The translations under genes and the position numbers were made by a program. Shown here in pieces: positions 23,678 to 31,672 of a DNA stretch of 38,388 bases (its first letter is position 1; each line of letters starts with the position of its first letter). The DNA lies in NCBI GenBank assembly GCA_026709365.1, contig JAPOTD010000023.1:1-38388 (forward strand). Direction: 5' to 3'. Source of the DNA: Gammaproteobacteria bacterium. GTDB lineage: Bacteria > Pseudomonadota > Gammaproteobacteria > Pseudomonadales > Azotimanducaceae. The notes below the pieces were generated by a model. It did no database searches. It worked only from the letters and a program-made list of their open reading frames with translations, and was not told the DNA's origin.

Positions 23678-25636
23678 CTAAAGCCCGCCTGGCCCGCAAC
23701 GGTTGGCTAGGTAGTCCTCCAGATTCTCGAACAGGCTCATGTGGTGCGTGGGCCACCAAGGCAGGCTGTGCCACAAGTCGGGGATCTCGTTGTACTCGAC
23801 CGTGGCGCCGGCTCGCCGCAAGGCTCGATAGAACTTGCGCGATTGTTCCACAGGCACCCGCTGGTCCCGGTCGCCGTGGAAAAGGTAGATGGGGATGTTG
23901 GCGGACTTCACCTGGTCCAAGGGCGAAAGGCCGGCGACGGTGGGGTTTTGGTAGGCTCGGATGAAGGGGCTCTCGAAGGTGATCTTGTCGAAGGTTCTCA
24001 GTTCGGACAGGCCCGCTCCGGAAACGGCGCACTGAAAGGGCGAGTTCGGACGCACAGCCGCGGCCATGGCCGCGTAACCGCCGTAGGAGTAGCCGAAGAT
24101 CGCGATGCGGTCCTCATGCGCAATGCCTTGCTCCACCAACCACGCAGCGCCGTCGTCCTTGTCATCCTGCATTTTCTGGCCCCACTCGCGGTCGCCGGCC
24201 CGCCACAGCTTTTGCCCGAAGCCCTCCGAGCCGCGGAAGTTGGGCTGCAGCACGGCATAGCCGCGGTTGGCCAGAAACTGCACCCACGAATCCCAACCCC
24301 AGTAGTCCCGCGCCCAAGGGCCGCCGTGGGGCAGCACCACTGCGGCATGGGGCGCCTCACCATAGCGGGGCAGGGTCAGGTAGGCCGGAACGGTCAACCC
24401 GTCCCGAGCGGCGTATTCCACATAACGCATCTCGCTTAGCTTGCCGGGGTCGAGATTCGGGTAGGCGCGGCCCAAGGGCATCAGCTGCTTGCGGTTGCTG
24501 AGGAGATAGTAGCTGCCGGCCTCGCGGTCGCCGGTGGAGCGGATGACCTGCTGGTTCCAATCGTCGGAGTTGGAGACGAGCAGATGCGTCTGCCCGGCCG
24601 GCAGGACGCCTTCCACCATCTCCGCCCAGCGTTGCCATTGCGGATGCACCCACTCGCGCCGCACCCGGTCGTCGGCGTAAACGAAGCCAATGACCTCGCC
24701 ATAGGAGTCCGGTAGCTGACTTTGCATGACGTCAAGCACCTCAAAGCCCGGTTCGCCAAAAATCGGCTCGCTGAGTTCGCGGGTTGCAAGGTCGTACTTG
24801 CGCAGCACGTTCTTGTCCCGGCCGGTGTTGTCCAGCATGTAGAGAGTCCGGCCGTCGCGGTCCTGGGCCACCGGCGTCAAGCCTTCCCGCTCCTTGGCGT
24901 AGAGGCTGTGATGGTGCTCCCACTTGCCCGTTTCCGGGTGCTGGTAGGAATAGCGGATGTGGGCCCCCCGCTCGCCGCCGCCCTCGAACTCCGTTTTGCC
25001 CATGACCTCACCGCGGAAGTTGGTGAAGGCGGCGGTTTTGGGCGATCCTCGATGAACGCGCCGGGTTCGGAAGCTGTTCAGGTCAAGCTCATACAGGTCC
25101 GTGACGAACTCCCTTGAAGTGACGCTGAGCAGCACCTTGTCCGGTTGCAGCCGCAGGCCGTTTTCGATGCCAAAGCCGATGACGTCCTCCTTGTCGAACA
25201 GCCGCAGTTCGCGAACCACCTGGTTGTCCGGCCCAAGCGCATAGATGTAGATCAGGTTGCGAAACCAGCGGGTGGGCTTGCCGCCGGTTCGGTAATCGAA
25301 CTTCTGTCGGCCAACGACCGCCAGCGCCTTGTTGCTGAGCCAAGTCACGGAAAGCGCCTTGGCATCCTTAGGCGCGAAGCGGCCTGACGGCTCGGCGTCG
25401 AGTTCGGCAGTGTTCCACACCGTCACCTGCGCCGCCTCATTGACGTTGCGCAGCGTCAAAGCCACCAGGCGTTTGCCGTCCGGGCTGACATTGACGCTGT
25501 CAATCACCGGATCGTGGACCCAACCTTGCAGCGGGATCCAAACGTCCTCCTGGGTGACGGCCAGGGTCGTCCCCGGCATCAACGCCAGCGCCAAGGCCAG
25601 CAGCATGACACCGGGCGAGCGGGTTGCTAGGCTCAT
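23678..25636 (-). CDS. S9 family prolyl-oligopeptidase-type peptidase, exported
   Basis: A 652-aa serine peptidase. A signal peptide spans about residues 1-26 (ending TTLA). The first ~390 residues form a beta-propeller-like region. The C-terminal alpha/beta hydrolase has the catalytic Ser 517 in GYSYGG, Asp 591 in HGDRDQRV and His 623 in DLWHS, so the triad is complete. Such enzymes act in the periplasm as dipeptidyl or acylaminoacyl peptidases. It starts 3 bp after the stop of the TonB-dependent receptor, so the two are an operon: the receptor may import peptides that this enzyme trims. Confidence 0.92.
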   Translation of the reverse strand: MSLATRSPGVMLLALALALMPGTTLAVTQEDVWIPLQGWVHDPVIDSVNVSPDGKRLVALTLRNVNEAAQVTVWNTAELDAEPSGRFAPKDAKALSVTWLSNKALAVVGRQKFDYRTGGKPTRWFRNLIYIYALGPDNQVVRELRLFDKEDVIGFGIENGLRLQPDKVLLSVTSREFVTDLYELDLNSFRTRRVHRGSPKTAAFTNFRGEVMGKTEFEGGGERGAHIRYSYQHPETGKWEHHHSLYAKEREGLTPVAQDRDGRTLYMLDNTGRDKNVLRKYDLATRELSEPIFGEPGFEVLDVMQSQLPDSYGEVIGFVYADDRVRREWVHPQWQRWAEMVEGVLPAGQTHLLVSNSDDWNQQVIRSTGDREAGSYYLLSNRKQLMPLGRAYPNLDPGKLSEMRYVEYAARDGLTVPAYLTLPRYGEAPHAAVVLPHGGPWARDYWGWDSWVQFLANRGYAVLQPNFRGSEGFGQKLWRAGDREWGQKMQDDKDDGAAWLVEQGIAHEDRIAIFGYSYGGYAAMAAAVRPNSPFQCAVSGAGLSELRTFDKITFESPFIRAYQNPTVAGLSPLDQVKSANIPIYLFHGDRDQRVPVEQSRKFYRALRRAGATVEYNEIPDLWHSLPWWPTHHMSLFENLEDYLANRCGPGGL

Positions 25637-25639
25637 GGA

Positions 25640-28627
25640 TCAGAACCCCTTCGATATCTGCAGCACGAAAGTGCGTCCGAGCAGATCATAGCCCGCGCCG
25701 GGTATCGTGTTGAAGACTCGGCTGGCGGAATTGGAGCCTTGGCCGTCGGAGACGATGGGCGGGTCGGAGTCGAACAGGTTGCGCACGGTGGCGATGACCT
25801 GCCAATCGTTGGGGCTGGTGTAGCGGGCCGACAGGGTGTGGTAATCCTTGGACGGCGTTCTGCGAATGCGGTCCACGTTGGTCGTGTCGGGGTCGAATTG
25901 GCGCTCCTCCCGGGTGTGGCCGAGGTAGCCCACGCTGTAGAGGAAGCGCCAGTCGCGCCAGTCCACGTAGATGTCGAGCTCGGCCGACCACTCGGGGAGG
26001 CCCCAGCGGCCAGCCAGCTCGTACTCCTCCCCAAGCAACTCCAGGTACTGCTCCTTGAGGTGCGTTGCCGAAAGGTCCACCGCCAAGTCGAAACGGGAGA
26101 AGGACCGCTCGTAGAGGATGTCCACATCGACGCCCCTGCTGCGCTGCACGCCGACGTTCAGCAGGGATGCGTCCACGTCGGTCAAAAAGCCTTCCGCGTT
26201 GCGCGGCGCGATGCGGTTGCAGAACGGGTTGCTGAGGCCGGCGGAGTCGAGGCACTGGAAGAGCACATAGTTCACCCCGGGGCTTGCGACGGTGTTCTTG
26301 AGCTCGATTTCGAAGAAGTTCAACGCCAAGGAGGCGCCCAGCCGTTCCGGTGACAGGACCAAGCCCGCCGTCCAGGAATCCGAGGTCTCCGCCATGAGGT
26401 TCGGATTGCCGCCGGTGACGGAGCGCACGCCGGGACCGCCTTCGCTGCCGTGGTCCGGCGGCAGGCCCAAGCTTGCGCAATTGTCGTAAATGGGGTCGCC
26501 GGGATCGTAGTCCTCGCTATATTGGACGCAGGGATCGACCAAGTAGCTCAGGAATCCGGTCTCGTTGCCCAGGAACTGCTCGAACAGGTCCGGCGCGCGG
26601 AACGACGTGCCGTAGGTCCCCCTCACCCGCAGCAAGGGGTTCAACTGCCAACTGAGCTGCACCCGCTCCGTCCAGTCGTCCCCGTAGGAGTTGTAGTCGG
26701 TGAAGCGGCTGGACAGATTGAGCAGAACCTCTTCGGCCCAAGGGGTGTTGGGCGGCAGCAGCGGCAACTCCAGCTCGACGAACATCTCCCGCACCGTGTC
26801 CTTGCCGGCGGTGATCAGGGCTGAGCTCGAACCCCAGACGTTGTCGTTCTGCGACTCCGGGTCGGGCTCATCGTCGATCTCCTCGCGGCGCACCTCGCCG
26901 CCAACCACCAGGCTCACCGCTTCGTCGCCCCAAACCGAGAACAGCGTCCCGGTGACGTAGCCGGAGGCCTGCCAGCCCTTGTAGATGGTCTCGCCCCGGG
27001 TGACCTTGGAGATGTAGGCGACGTAATCCGCCGGCAAGGTGCCCTCAAGCAAGGCCTCGCCGGTGAACAGGTTGGCGGCGACGCAGCCGGGGTAGCGGTC
27101 CAATTGCCGGCACACCAAGTTGCCGTTGTCATCCAAGGTGGCATCCAGTGACGCAACGACGCGGTCATCGAGCCAGTTTTCCGACTCATAGCTGCCCTTC
27201 GAGTAGCTGTAGCCCAAGTGGCCGTTGAAGGACCAGTTGCTGAAAAGCTCCCCCTCGACCCCCCCCAACAGGTTGTATCTCCAGATGTCCACATGCGTGT
27301 CCGGATCCTGGAGGCCATAGCTCATCAGCACCGGCGTAGCGGAGAAGCCCCGTCCCGCCAAGGCGGGCAGCGGCCCATAGTCGCCAAAGGGATTGGTGGG
27401 ATTGCTGGCGGGAACCGATTCAAACAACTGCCGGTAGCCGCCGCTGGCGCGGGTGTCGCGCTGGTTGTAGTAGAACTCCAGGAAGGCGTTGGCGTCATTT
27501 TCAAAGAGCGTGAAATCCTTGTCCGCATAGGCGGTGACCGAGAAGCGGTCCGACTCCGAGTACATCTGCGCGACGCGCGGGCTGCGCGCGTCCCGATAAA
27601 ACTCGCCTTGGTTGTCCAAAGGCCCAGCGGGCTCGCGCGTGAAGTACGGAATGCCCAAGGCGCCGTTCAACTGGGCGTCGAAGGTCGGCGTGGCGGGATC
27701 GGCGCCCGGGCCGAGGCTGGGGTCGTAGCGCACCCAGCCGAACGGCGAAACCGCAAAGCCGTAAACCGAGCCGAAGCAGAGCTCCTCGCCAGTGGCCGGA
27801 TCGCGGTTGTCGATGGTGCCGTCGCCGTCCTGGTCGGTCAATCTCGGGCGCCGATTGCAGGCCGCCCAGTCCCGCTGCGACTGCCGCAACGGCCGCTGCT
27901 TGGCGTAGTCGGCGGCAACATGGAACGACCAATCGCTGCCAATTCGGCCCCAGACGGCATCAATGCCGTACTGGTCAGCTCCGGCGTCCTCGGGCAGGAC
28001 CCCGGCAACATTGACCTGCAGGCCGTCCTGGCGAGTCTTGGTGATCACATTGACCACCCCGGCCACCGCGTCGGCGCCATACACGGAGGAGGCGCCGTCC
28101 TTGAGGATTTCAATGCGGGAGATGATCGAGGAGGGGATGGCGGTGAGGTCCACCGAGTTGGTTGAGCCGCGCACACCGGAGGAGCCCCAGCGTTTGCCGT
28201 TCACCAGGATCAGGGTGCGCTGGGCGCCCAAGCCGCGCAGCGACAAGGTGTTGGCGCCGGGGCCGCCGTCGGTCACGAACCCGGAAAAGGAATCGTCGAT
28301 TTGCTGTCCGGAGGCGATGGTGGACGACTGCAGAATGTCCGTCGTATCGAGCAGACCCGCCAAGGCCGACCGCTCGCTGGTGATGACCGTTATCGGCGAC
28401 GTGCTGCTGAAGGTGGTCCGGCGGATGCGGGAGCCGGTGACCACTATCTCCTCCAGTGGCTCGGCCTCGTCGGCTGCCTCCTCTGCGGCCTCGATCGCCG
28501 AGGCCTGTTCGTCTGAGGGTTCGGATTCCGGCAACTGGCCCGGCTCAGCCGGCTGGGCCAGGGCGGCTTGCGCACTCAGAACCCAAAACCCCAAAAGAAC
28601 GGACACGCAAGCCAGACGATGAATCAT
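25640..28627 (-). CDS. TonB-dependent outer-membrane receptor
   Basis: A 995-aa outer-membrane transporter. The signal peptide is about residues 1-24 (ending AALA). An acidic linker and the TonB box EEIVVTGSRI follow near 60. The plug domain includes LSLRGLGAQRTLILVNGKR and YGADAVAGVVNVITK, and the C-terminal barrel ends in phenylalanine (QISKGF). The plug pattern is that of the large receptors found with S9 peptidases in marine gammaproteobacteria. The frame extends to 28714, but ATG 28627 has GGAGGT 7 bases upstream and gives a proper signal peptide. The substrate is probably peptides, judged only from the downstream S9 gene. Confidence 0.94.
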   Translation of the reverse strand: MIHRLACVSVLLGFWVLSAQAALAQPAEPGQLPESEPSDEQASAIEAAEEAADEAEPLEEIVVTGSRIRRTTFSSTSPITVITSERSALAGLLDTTDILQSSTIASGQQIDDSFSGFVTDGGPGANTLSLRGLGAQRTLILVNGKRWGSSGVRGSTNSVDLTAIPSSIISRIEILKDGASSVYGADAVAGVVNVITKTRQDGLQVNVAGVLPEDAGADQYGIDAVWGRIGSDWSFHVAADYAKQRPLRQSQRDWAACNRRPRLTDQDGDGTIDNRDPATGEELCFGSVYGFAVSPFGWVRYDPSLGPGADPATPTFDAQLNGALGIPYFTREPAGPLDNQGEFYRDARSPRVAQMYSESDRFSVTAYADKDFTLFENDANAFLEFYYNQRDTRASGGYRQLFESVPASNPTNPFGDYGPLPALAGRGFSATPVLMSYGLQDPDTHVDIWRYNLLGGVEGELFSNWSFNGHLGYSYSKGSYESENWLDDRVVASLDATLDDNGNLVCRQLDRYPGCVAANLFTGEALLEGTLPADYVAYISKVTRGETIYKGWQASGYVTGTLFSVWGDEAVSLVVGGEVRREEIDDEPDPESQNDNVWGSSSALITAGKDTVREMFVELELPLLPPNTPWAEEVLLNLSSRFTDYNSYGDDWTERVQLSWQLNPLLRVRGTYGTSFRAPDLFEQFLGNETGFLSYLVDPCVQYSEDYDPGDPIYDNCASLGLPPDHGSEGGPGVRSVTGGNPNLMAETSDSWTAGLVLSPERLGASLALNFFEIELKNTVASPGVNYVLFQCLDSAGLSNPFCNRIAPRNAEGFLTDVDASLLNVGVQRSRGVDVDILYERSFSRFDLAVDLSATHLKEQYLELLGEEYELAGRWGLPEWSAELDIYVDWRDWRFLYSVGYLGHTREERQFDPDTTNVDRIRRTPSKDYHTLSARYTSPNDWQVIATVRNLFDSDPPIVSDGQGSNSASRVFNTIPGAGYDLLGRTFVLQISKGF

Positions 28628-28634
28628 AGATGGC

Positions 28635-28640
28635 ACCTCC
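28635..28640 (-). promoter_or_regulatory. Ribosome site of the TonB-dependent receptor
   Basis: GGAGGT on the minus strand ends 7 bases before ATG 28627. It decides this start over the upstream in-frame start at 28714. Confidence 0.75.
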
Positions 28641-28674
28641 CATGCCGCCCACGGATTGAAGGAAGATGACTGCC

Positions 28675-28698
28675 GCCAGCGAGTGAGCGGTCGCTGGC
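28675..28698. promoter_or_regulatory. Stem-loop in the receptor leader
   Basis: Perfect 8-base arms, GCCAGCGA and TCGCTGGC, surround an 8-base loop about 50 bases before the receptor start. It could be an operator or an mRNA hairpin. It has no T-tract. The function is unknown. Confidence 0.35.
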
Positions 28699-28774
28699 CG
28701 CAAAGACTGGTCAAGTTAGCAACATTATTGCCTAAATGTTCTCCCGACCCAAATTTCCCGGTCTGGTCCGCACT

Positions 28775-29803
28775 TCAGTGAACGTTGTCGCGCAAAATGG
28801 CCGGCAAAAGCTCGGTCATCGGCCAACGGGGTCTGGTGACGATGTGCAAAGGCGTTCGCTCGCCAGCGCTCAGGCGCTGACAGCCCGCATAAGCGATCAT
28901 AGCGCCATTGTCGGTGCAAAGCGAAGGCTCGGCGTAATGCACCTCGGCATCGAGTTGCGCCTTGAGCCGTCGGCGCAAGCGCCGGTTGGCGCTGACGCCG
29001 CCGGCCATGACCAGGTGTTGGCAACCGCAGGCCGCCAACGCCCGCCGGCACTTGATGACCAAGGTGTCCACTGCCGCCTCCTCAAAGGCTCGGGCGATGT
29101 CGGCCCGGTCTTGGCCGGTCAGCGGCTGGTGGGCGTTCACGGTGTTCAGGGCAAAGGTCTTTAGGCCGCTGAAGCTGAAATCCAAGCCGGGGCGGTCGGT
29201 CATCGGGCGGGGAAAACGGAAGCGCACGGGATCCCCGTCCTCGGCGCAAGCGGCAACCGCCGGGCCGCCTGGGTAGCCGAGGCCAAGCATTTTGCCCACC
29301 TTGTCGAAAGCCTCGCCGACGGCATCGTCCAAGGACTCGCCAAGCATGTCGTAGGCCCCGATGCCCCCCACCTTCACCAGCTGGGTGTGGCCTCCGGACA
29401 CCAGCAGGGCGACGAACGGCAACGGCGGCTGGTCGGCCCCGATCAGCGGCGCGAGCAGATGCGCCTCCATGTGATGCACGCCGATGGCGGGCTTGTCCAA
29501 GCTCCAGGCCAAGGAGCGGCCAAAGGCGGCGCCCACCAGGAGCGCGCCCATGAGGCCCGGACCGGCGGCGTAGGCGACGCCATCGAGATCCGGCAATTGA
29601 ACGCAGGCTTCGCCGAGCGCCTCCTGAACCAAGGGCGAGATCTTGCGAATGTGGTCCCTTGAAGCCAGTTCCGGCACCACGCCGCCGTAGGCGGCATGCA
29701 GGTCCGCCTGACTGTGCAGCAGGTTGGCGAGCAGGCCTCGACAGGAGTCCCACAGCGCCACGCCAGTCTCGTCGCAGGAGGTTTCGATGCCAAGCACTAA
29801 CAT
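28775..29803 (-). CDS. tsaD: tRNA N6-adenosine threonylcarbamoyltransferase TsaD
   Basis: A 342-aa ASKHA-fold protein that transfers the threonylcarbamoyl group to A37 of ANN-reading tRNAs, with TsaB and TsaE. It opens [23 protein letters not shown] (near 110) supplies the iron-binding histidines, LVSGGHTQL and [19 protein letters not shown] are conserved blocks, and [12 protein letters not shown] is near the C-terminus. It is divergent from rpsU, the common gammaproteobacterial arrangement. Confidence 0.97.
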   Translation of the reverse strand: MLVLGIETSCDETGVALWDSCRGLLANLLHSQADLHAAYGGVVPELASRDHIRKISPLVQEALGEACVQLPDLDGVAYAAGPGLMGALLVGAAFGRSLAWSLDKPAIGVHHMEAHLLAPLIGADQPPLPFVALLVSGGHTQLVKVGGIGAYDMLGESLDDAVGEAFDKVGKMLGLGYPGGPAVAACAEDGDPVRFRFPRPMTDRPGLDFSFSGLKTFALNTVNAHQPLTGQDRADIARAFEEAAVDTLVIKCRRALAACGCQHLVMAGGVSANRRLRRRLKAQLDAEVHYAEPSLCTDNGAMIAYAGCQRLSAGERTPLHIVTRPRWPMTELLPAILRDNVH

Positions 29804-29820
29804 CGGCCAGCCAACCGGGT

Positions 29821-29849
29821 TTCAAACAGGTGCGATTTTCCCATACAAT
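29821..29849 (+). promoter_or_regulatory. rpsU promoter
   Basis: TTCAAA (29821-29826) and TACAAT (29844-29849) are 17 bases apart, with four and five consensus matches. It lies in the 80-bp gap between divergent tsaD and rpsU and leaves a leader of about 28 bases. Confidence 0.6.
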
Positions 29850-29883
29850 CGCCGCCCTTTTTCGCCGAACAGGCCAACTCGAC

Positions 29884-30099
29884 ATGCCCCATGTCAAAAT
29901 TCGGGAGAACGAACCCTTCGACATCGCCTTGCGACGCTTCAAGCGCTCCTGCGAAAAGGCCGGCATCCTCTCCGAGGTGCGCCGCCGGGAGTTTTATGAG
30001 AAGCCGACCTCCATGCGCAAGCGCAAGGCCGCCGCCGCCGTGAAGCGCCACCTGAAGAAGCTGCAGCGCGAGGCACGGCGGTTCGAGAAGACCCACTAA
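29884..30099 (+). CDS. rpsU: 30S ribosomal protein bS21
   Basis: A 71-aa protein: [19 protein letters not shown], then [18 protein letters not shown], then a basic lysine/arginine-rich tail. This is the complete bS21 of the small subunit, which helps mRNA binding at initiation. The open frame reaches back to 29659 over tsaD; ATG 29884 gives the exact family length. There is no strong Shine-Dalgarno before it. Confidence 0.97.
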   Translation: MPHVKIRENEPFDIALRRFKRSCEKAGILSEVRRREFYEKPTSMRKRKAAAAVKRHLKKLQREARRFEKTH

Positions 30100-30140
30100 C
30101 CCCAACCGCAACCCTTCGGGCAAAGCACCCGAGGCACACC

Positions 30141-30584
30141 ATGAGCGACCTAAAGGACCGCATTCAGACGGCCACTCGAACGGCCATGAAGGCCCGGGAC
30201 AAGCGCCTAGTGGCCGCACTGCGCTTGGTCAACGCCGAACTCAAGCGCCTGGAGGTGGACGGGCGCAAGGCGCTCGCGGATGCCGACGTGATCGCGGTGC
30301 TGACGCGCATGGTCAAGCAGCGCAATGACAGCCGCTCCCAGTACGAGGCTGCGGGCCGCACCGACTTGGCCGAGCAGGAGGCCTTCGAGATCGACGTCGT
30401 GCGCTCGTTCATGCCCACGCCCCTCACCGAGGCGGAGGTGGACGCGCTGATCGACGCCGCCATCGCCGCCACCGGCGCGGCCGGCCTGCGCGACATGGGC
30501 AAGGTGATGGGGCAGTTGAAAGGCGAAGTTGCCGGGCGGGCGGACATGGGCGCGGTCAGCGCCAAGGTGAAGGCCAAGCTCTAG
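30141..30584 (+). CDS. yqeY: GatB/YqeY domain-containing protein
   Basis: A 147-aa helical protein matching YqeY, which resembles the C-terminal domain of GatB and probably interacts with tRNA. SDLKDRIQTATRTAMKARDK and the segment SFMPTPLTEAEVDALI are typical. It follows rpsU by 41 bp, as in most gammaproteobacteria. There dnaG and rpoD usually come next; here a hydrolase gene does. Confidence 0.92.
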   Translation: MSDLKDRIQTATRTAMKARDKRLVAALRLVNAELKRLEVDGRKALADADVIAVLTRMVKQRNDSRSQYEAAGRTDLAEQEAFEIDVVRSFMPTPLTEAEVDALIDAAIAATGAAGLRDMGKVMGQLKGEVAGRADMGAVSAKVKAKL

Positions 30585-30593
30585 GATTCGCCC

Positions 30594-31481
30594 ATGCCGA
30601 GAGTCGAACTGGACGGCGCCGAAATCGAGTACCGGGTGGCCGGCAGCGGCGCGCCCTTGGTGTTCTGCCACGAGTTTGCGGGCAGCATGGAAAGCTGGGA
30701 GCCTCAGGTCAGCTTCCTGGCCCGCCGTTACCGCACCATTGCCTACAACGCCAAGGGCTATCCGCCCTCCTCCGTTCCTGACCGCTGGCAGGCCTACACC
30801 TGGGACCGGCAAGTGGCGGTGCTGCTCGCGCTGCTGGACGCGCTGGAAATCGATCGCGCGCACCTTTGCGGCCTTTCGATGGGGGCCTACACCGCGCTTC
30901 AGTTCGCATTGGGCCACCCCCAGCGATGCCGGGGCGTGGTGGCGGCGGGCGTCGGCACCGGCAGCGACAATCCGGCCGAATTTCTGAAGGAGACCGAGCG
31001 TTGGGCCGACCGGCTGGAGGCCCAAGGCATGGCGGCCATGGAGGGCCATTTGCTGGCAGCGCCCCGGGCGCGGTTCCGGGAGAAGGACCCAATCGGCTGG
31101 GAGCGGTTCGCCGCACTCTTTCGCGCCCACTCCCCGAAAGGTTCGGCCAACACCCTGCGCGGCTTCCAAGCACGACGTCCCAGCCTCTACACCCGCGAAG
31201 CGGAGCTGGCGAGGCTTGACGTGCCCGTGCTGGTGGTCTGTGGCGACGAGGACGATCCCTGCATCGCGCCATCCCTGTTCATTCGCCGCACCGTTCCCCG
31301 ATCCGGCCTAGCCATGCTGCCGCACACTGGCCACGCCTGCAATTTGGAGGAGCCAGCGGCATTCAACGCCTTGGTGGCCGATTTTCTGGCCCGAGTCGAG
31401 GCCAACAGGTGGGAGCCGCGGCCCCTCGCCGACGGCGGCGTCTGGGGGAGCCGGGGGGCTTCTGGCAATGCGACATCATGA
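30594..31481 (+). CDS. Alpha/beta-fold hydrolase
   Basis: A 295-aa hydrolase. The oxyanion-region motif is VFCHEFAG instead of the usual HGxxG. The nucleophile elbow is GLSMGAY (Ser near 95), the acid is in CGDEDDP (near 223), and the His is in TGHACNLEEP (near 250), so the triad is complete. It is related to the esterase/lactonase/haloperoxidase group; the substrate is unknown. It starts 9 bp after yqeY and overlaps the next small gene by 4 bp (ATGA), so the three are one transcript. The last ~25 residues (glycine/serine-rich) look dispensable. Confidence 0.88.
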   Translation: MPRVELDGAEIEYRVAGSGAPLVFCHEFAGSMESWEPQVSFLARRYRTIAYNAKGYPPSSVPDRWQAYTWDRQVAVLLALLDALEIDRAHLCGLSMGAYTALQFALGHPQRCRGVVAAGVGTGSDNPAEFLKETERWADRLEAQGMAAMEGHLLAAPRARFREKDPIGWERFAALFRAHSPKGSANTLRGFQARRPSLYTREAELARLDVPVLVVCGDEDDPCIAPSLFIRRTVPRSGLAMLPHTGHACNLEEPAAFNALVADFLARVEANRWEPRPLADGGVWGSRGASGNATS

Positions 31482-31672
31482 AGGGCCGCAACCGGGATTC
31501 GAGCCCGCATTGGAAGTGGGGCCTGTTCTACCTAAACCCAAACGATCCCAAAATTTGGATCGAGATGCGCTACGGCATAGGCTGGACGCTCAACATGGCT
31601 CGACCCGCCGCATGGGCGATCCTCGCGGCCATCCTGTTGGCTTGCTTGGCCCTGTTTCTGCTGATCACCTAG
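31478..31672 (+). CDS. Small DUF5808-type membrane protein
   Basis: A 64-aa protein. HWKWGLFYLNPNDPKIWIEM and GIGWTLNMARP match the short DUF5808 domain. A single membrane helix follows (AAWAILAAILLACLALFLLI). The start is fixed by an ATGA overlap with the hydrolase stop. Its stop overlaps the polA stop by a few bases on the opposite strand. The function of DUF5808 is not known. Confidence 0.75.
   Translation: MKGRNRDSSPHWKWGLFYLNPNDPKIWIEMRYGIGWTLNMARPAAWAILAAILLACLALFLLIT

Noticed and set aside
27218-28165. 315-codon open frame opposite the TonB-dependent receptor
   Set aside because: Shadow frame of a GC-rich gene with no recognisable domain.
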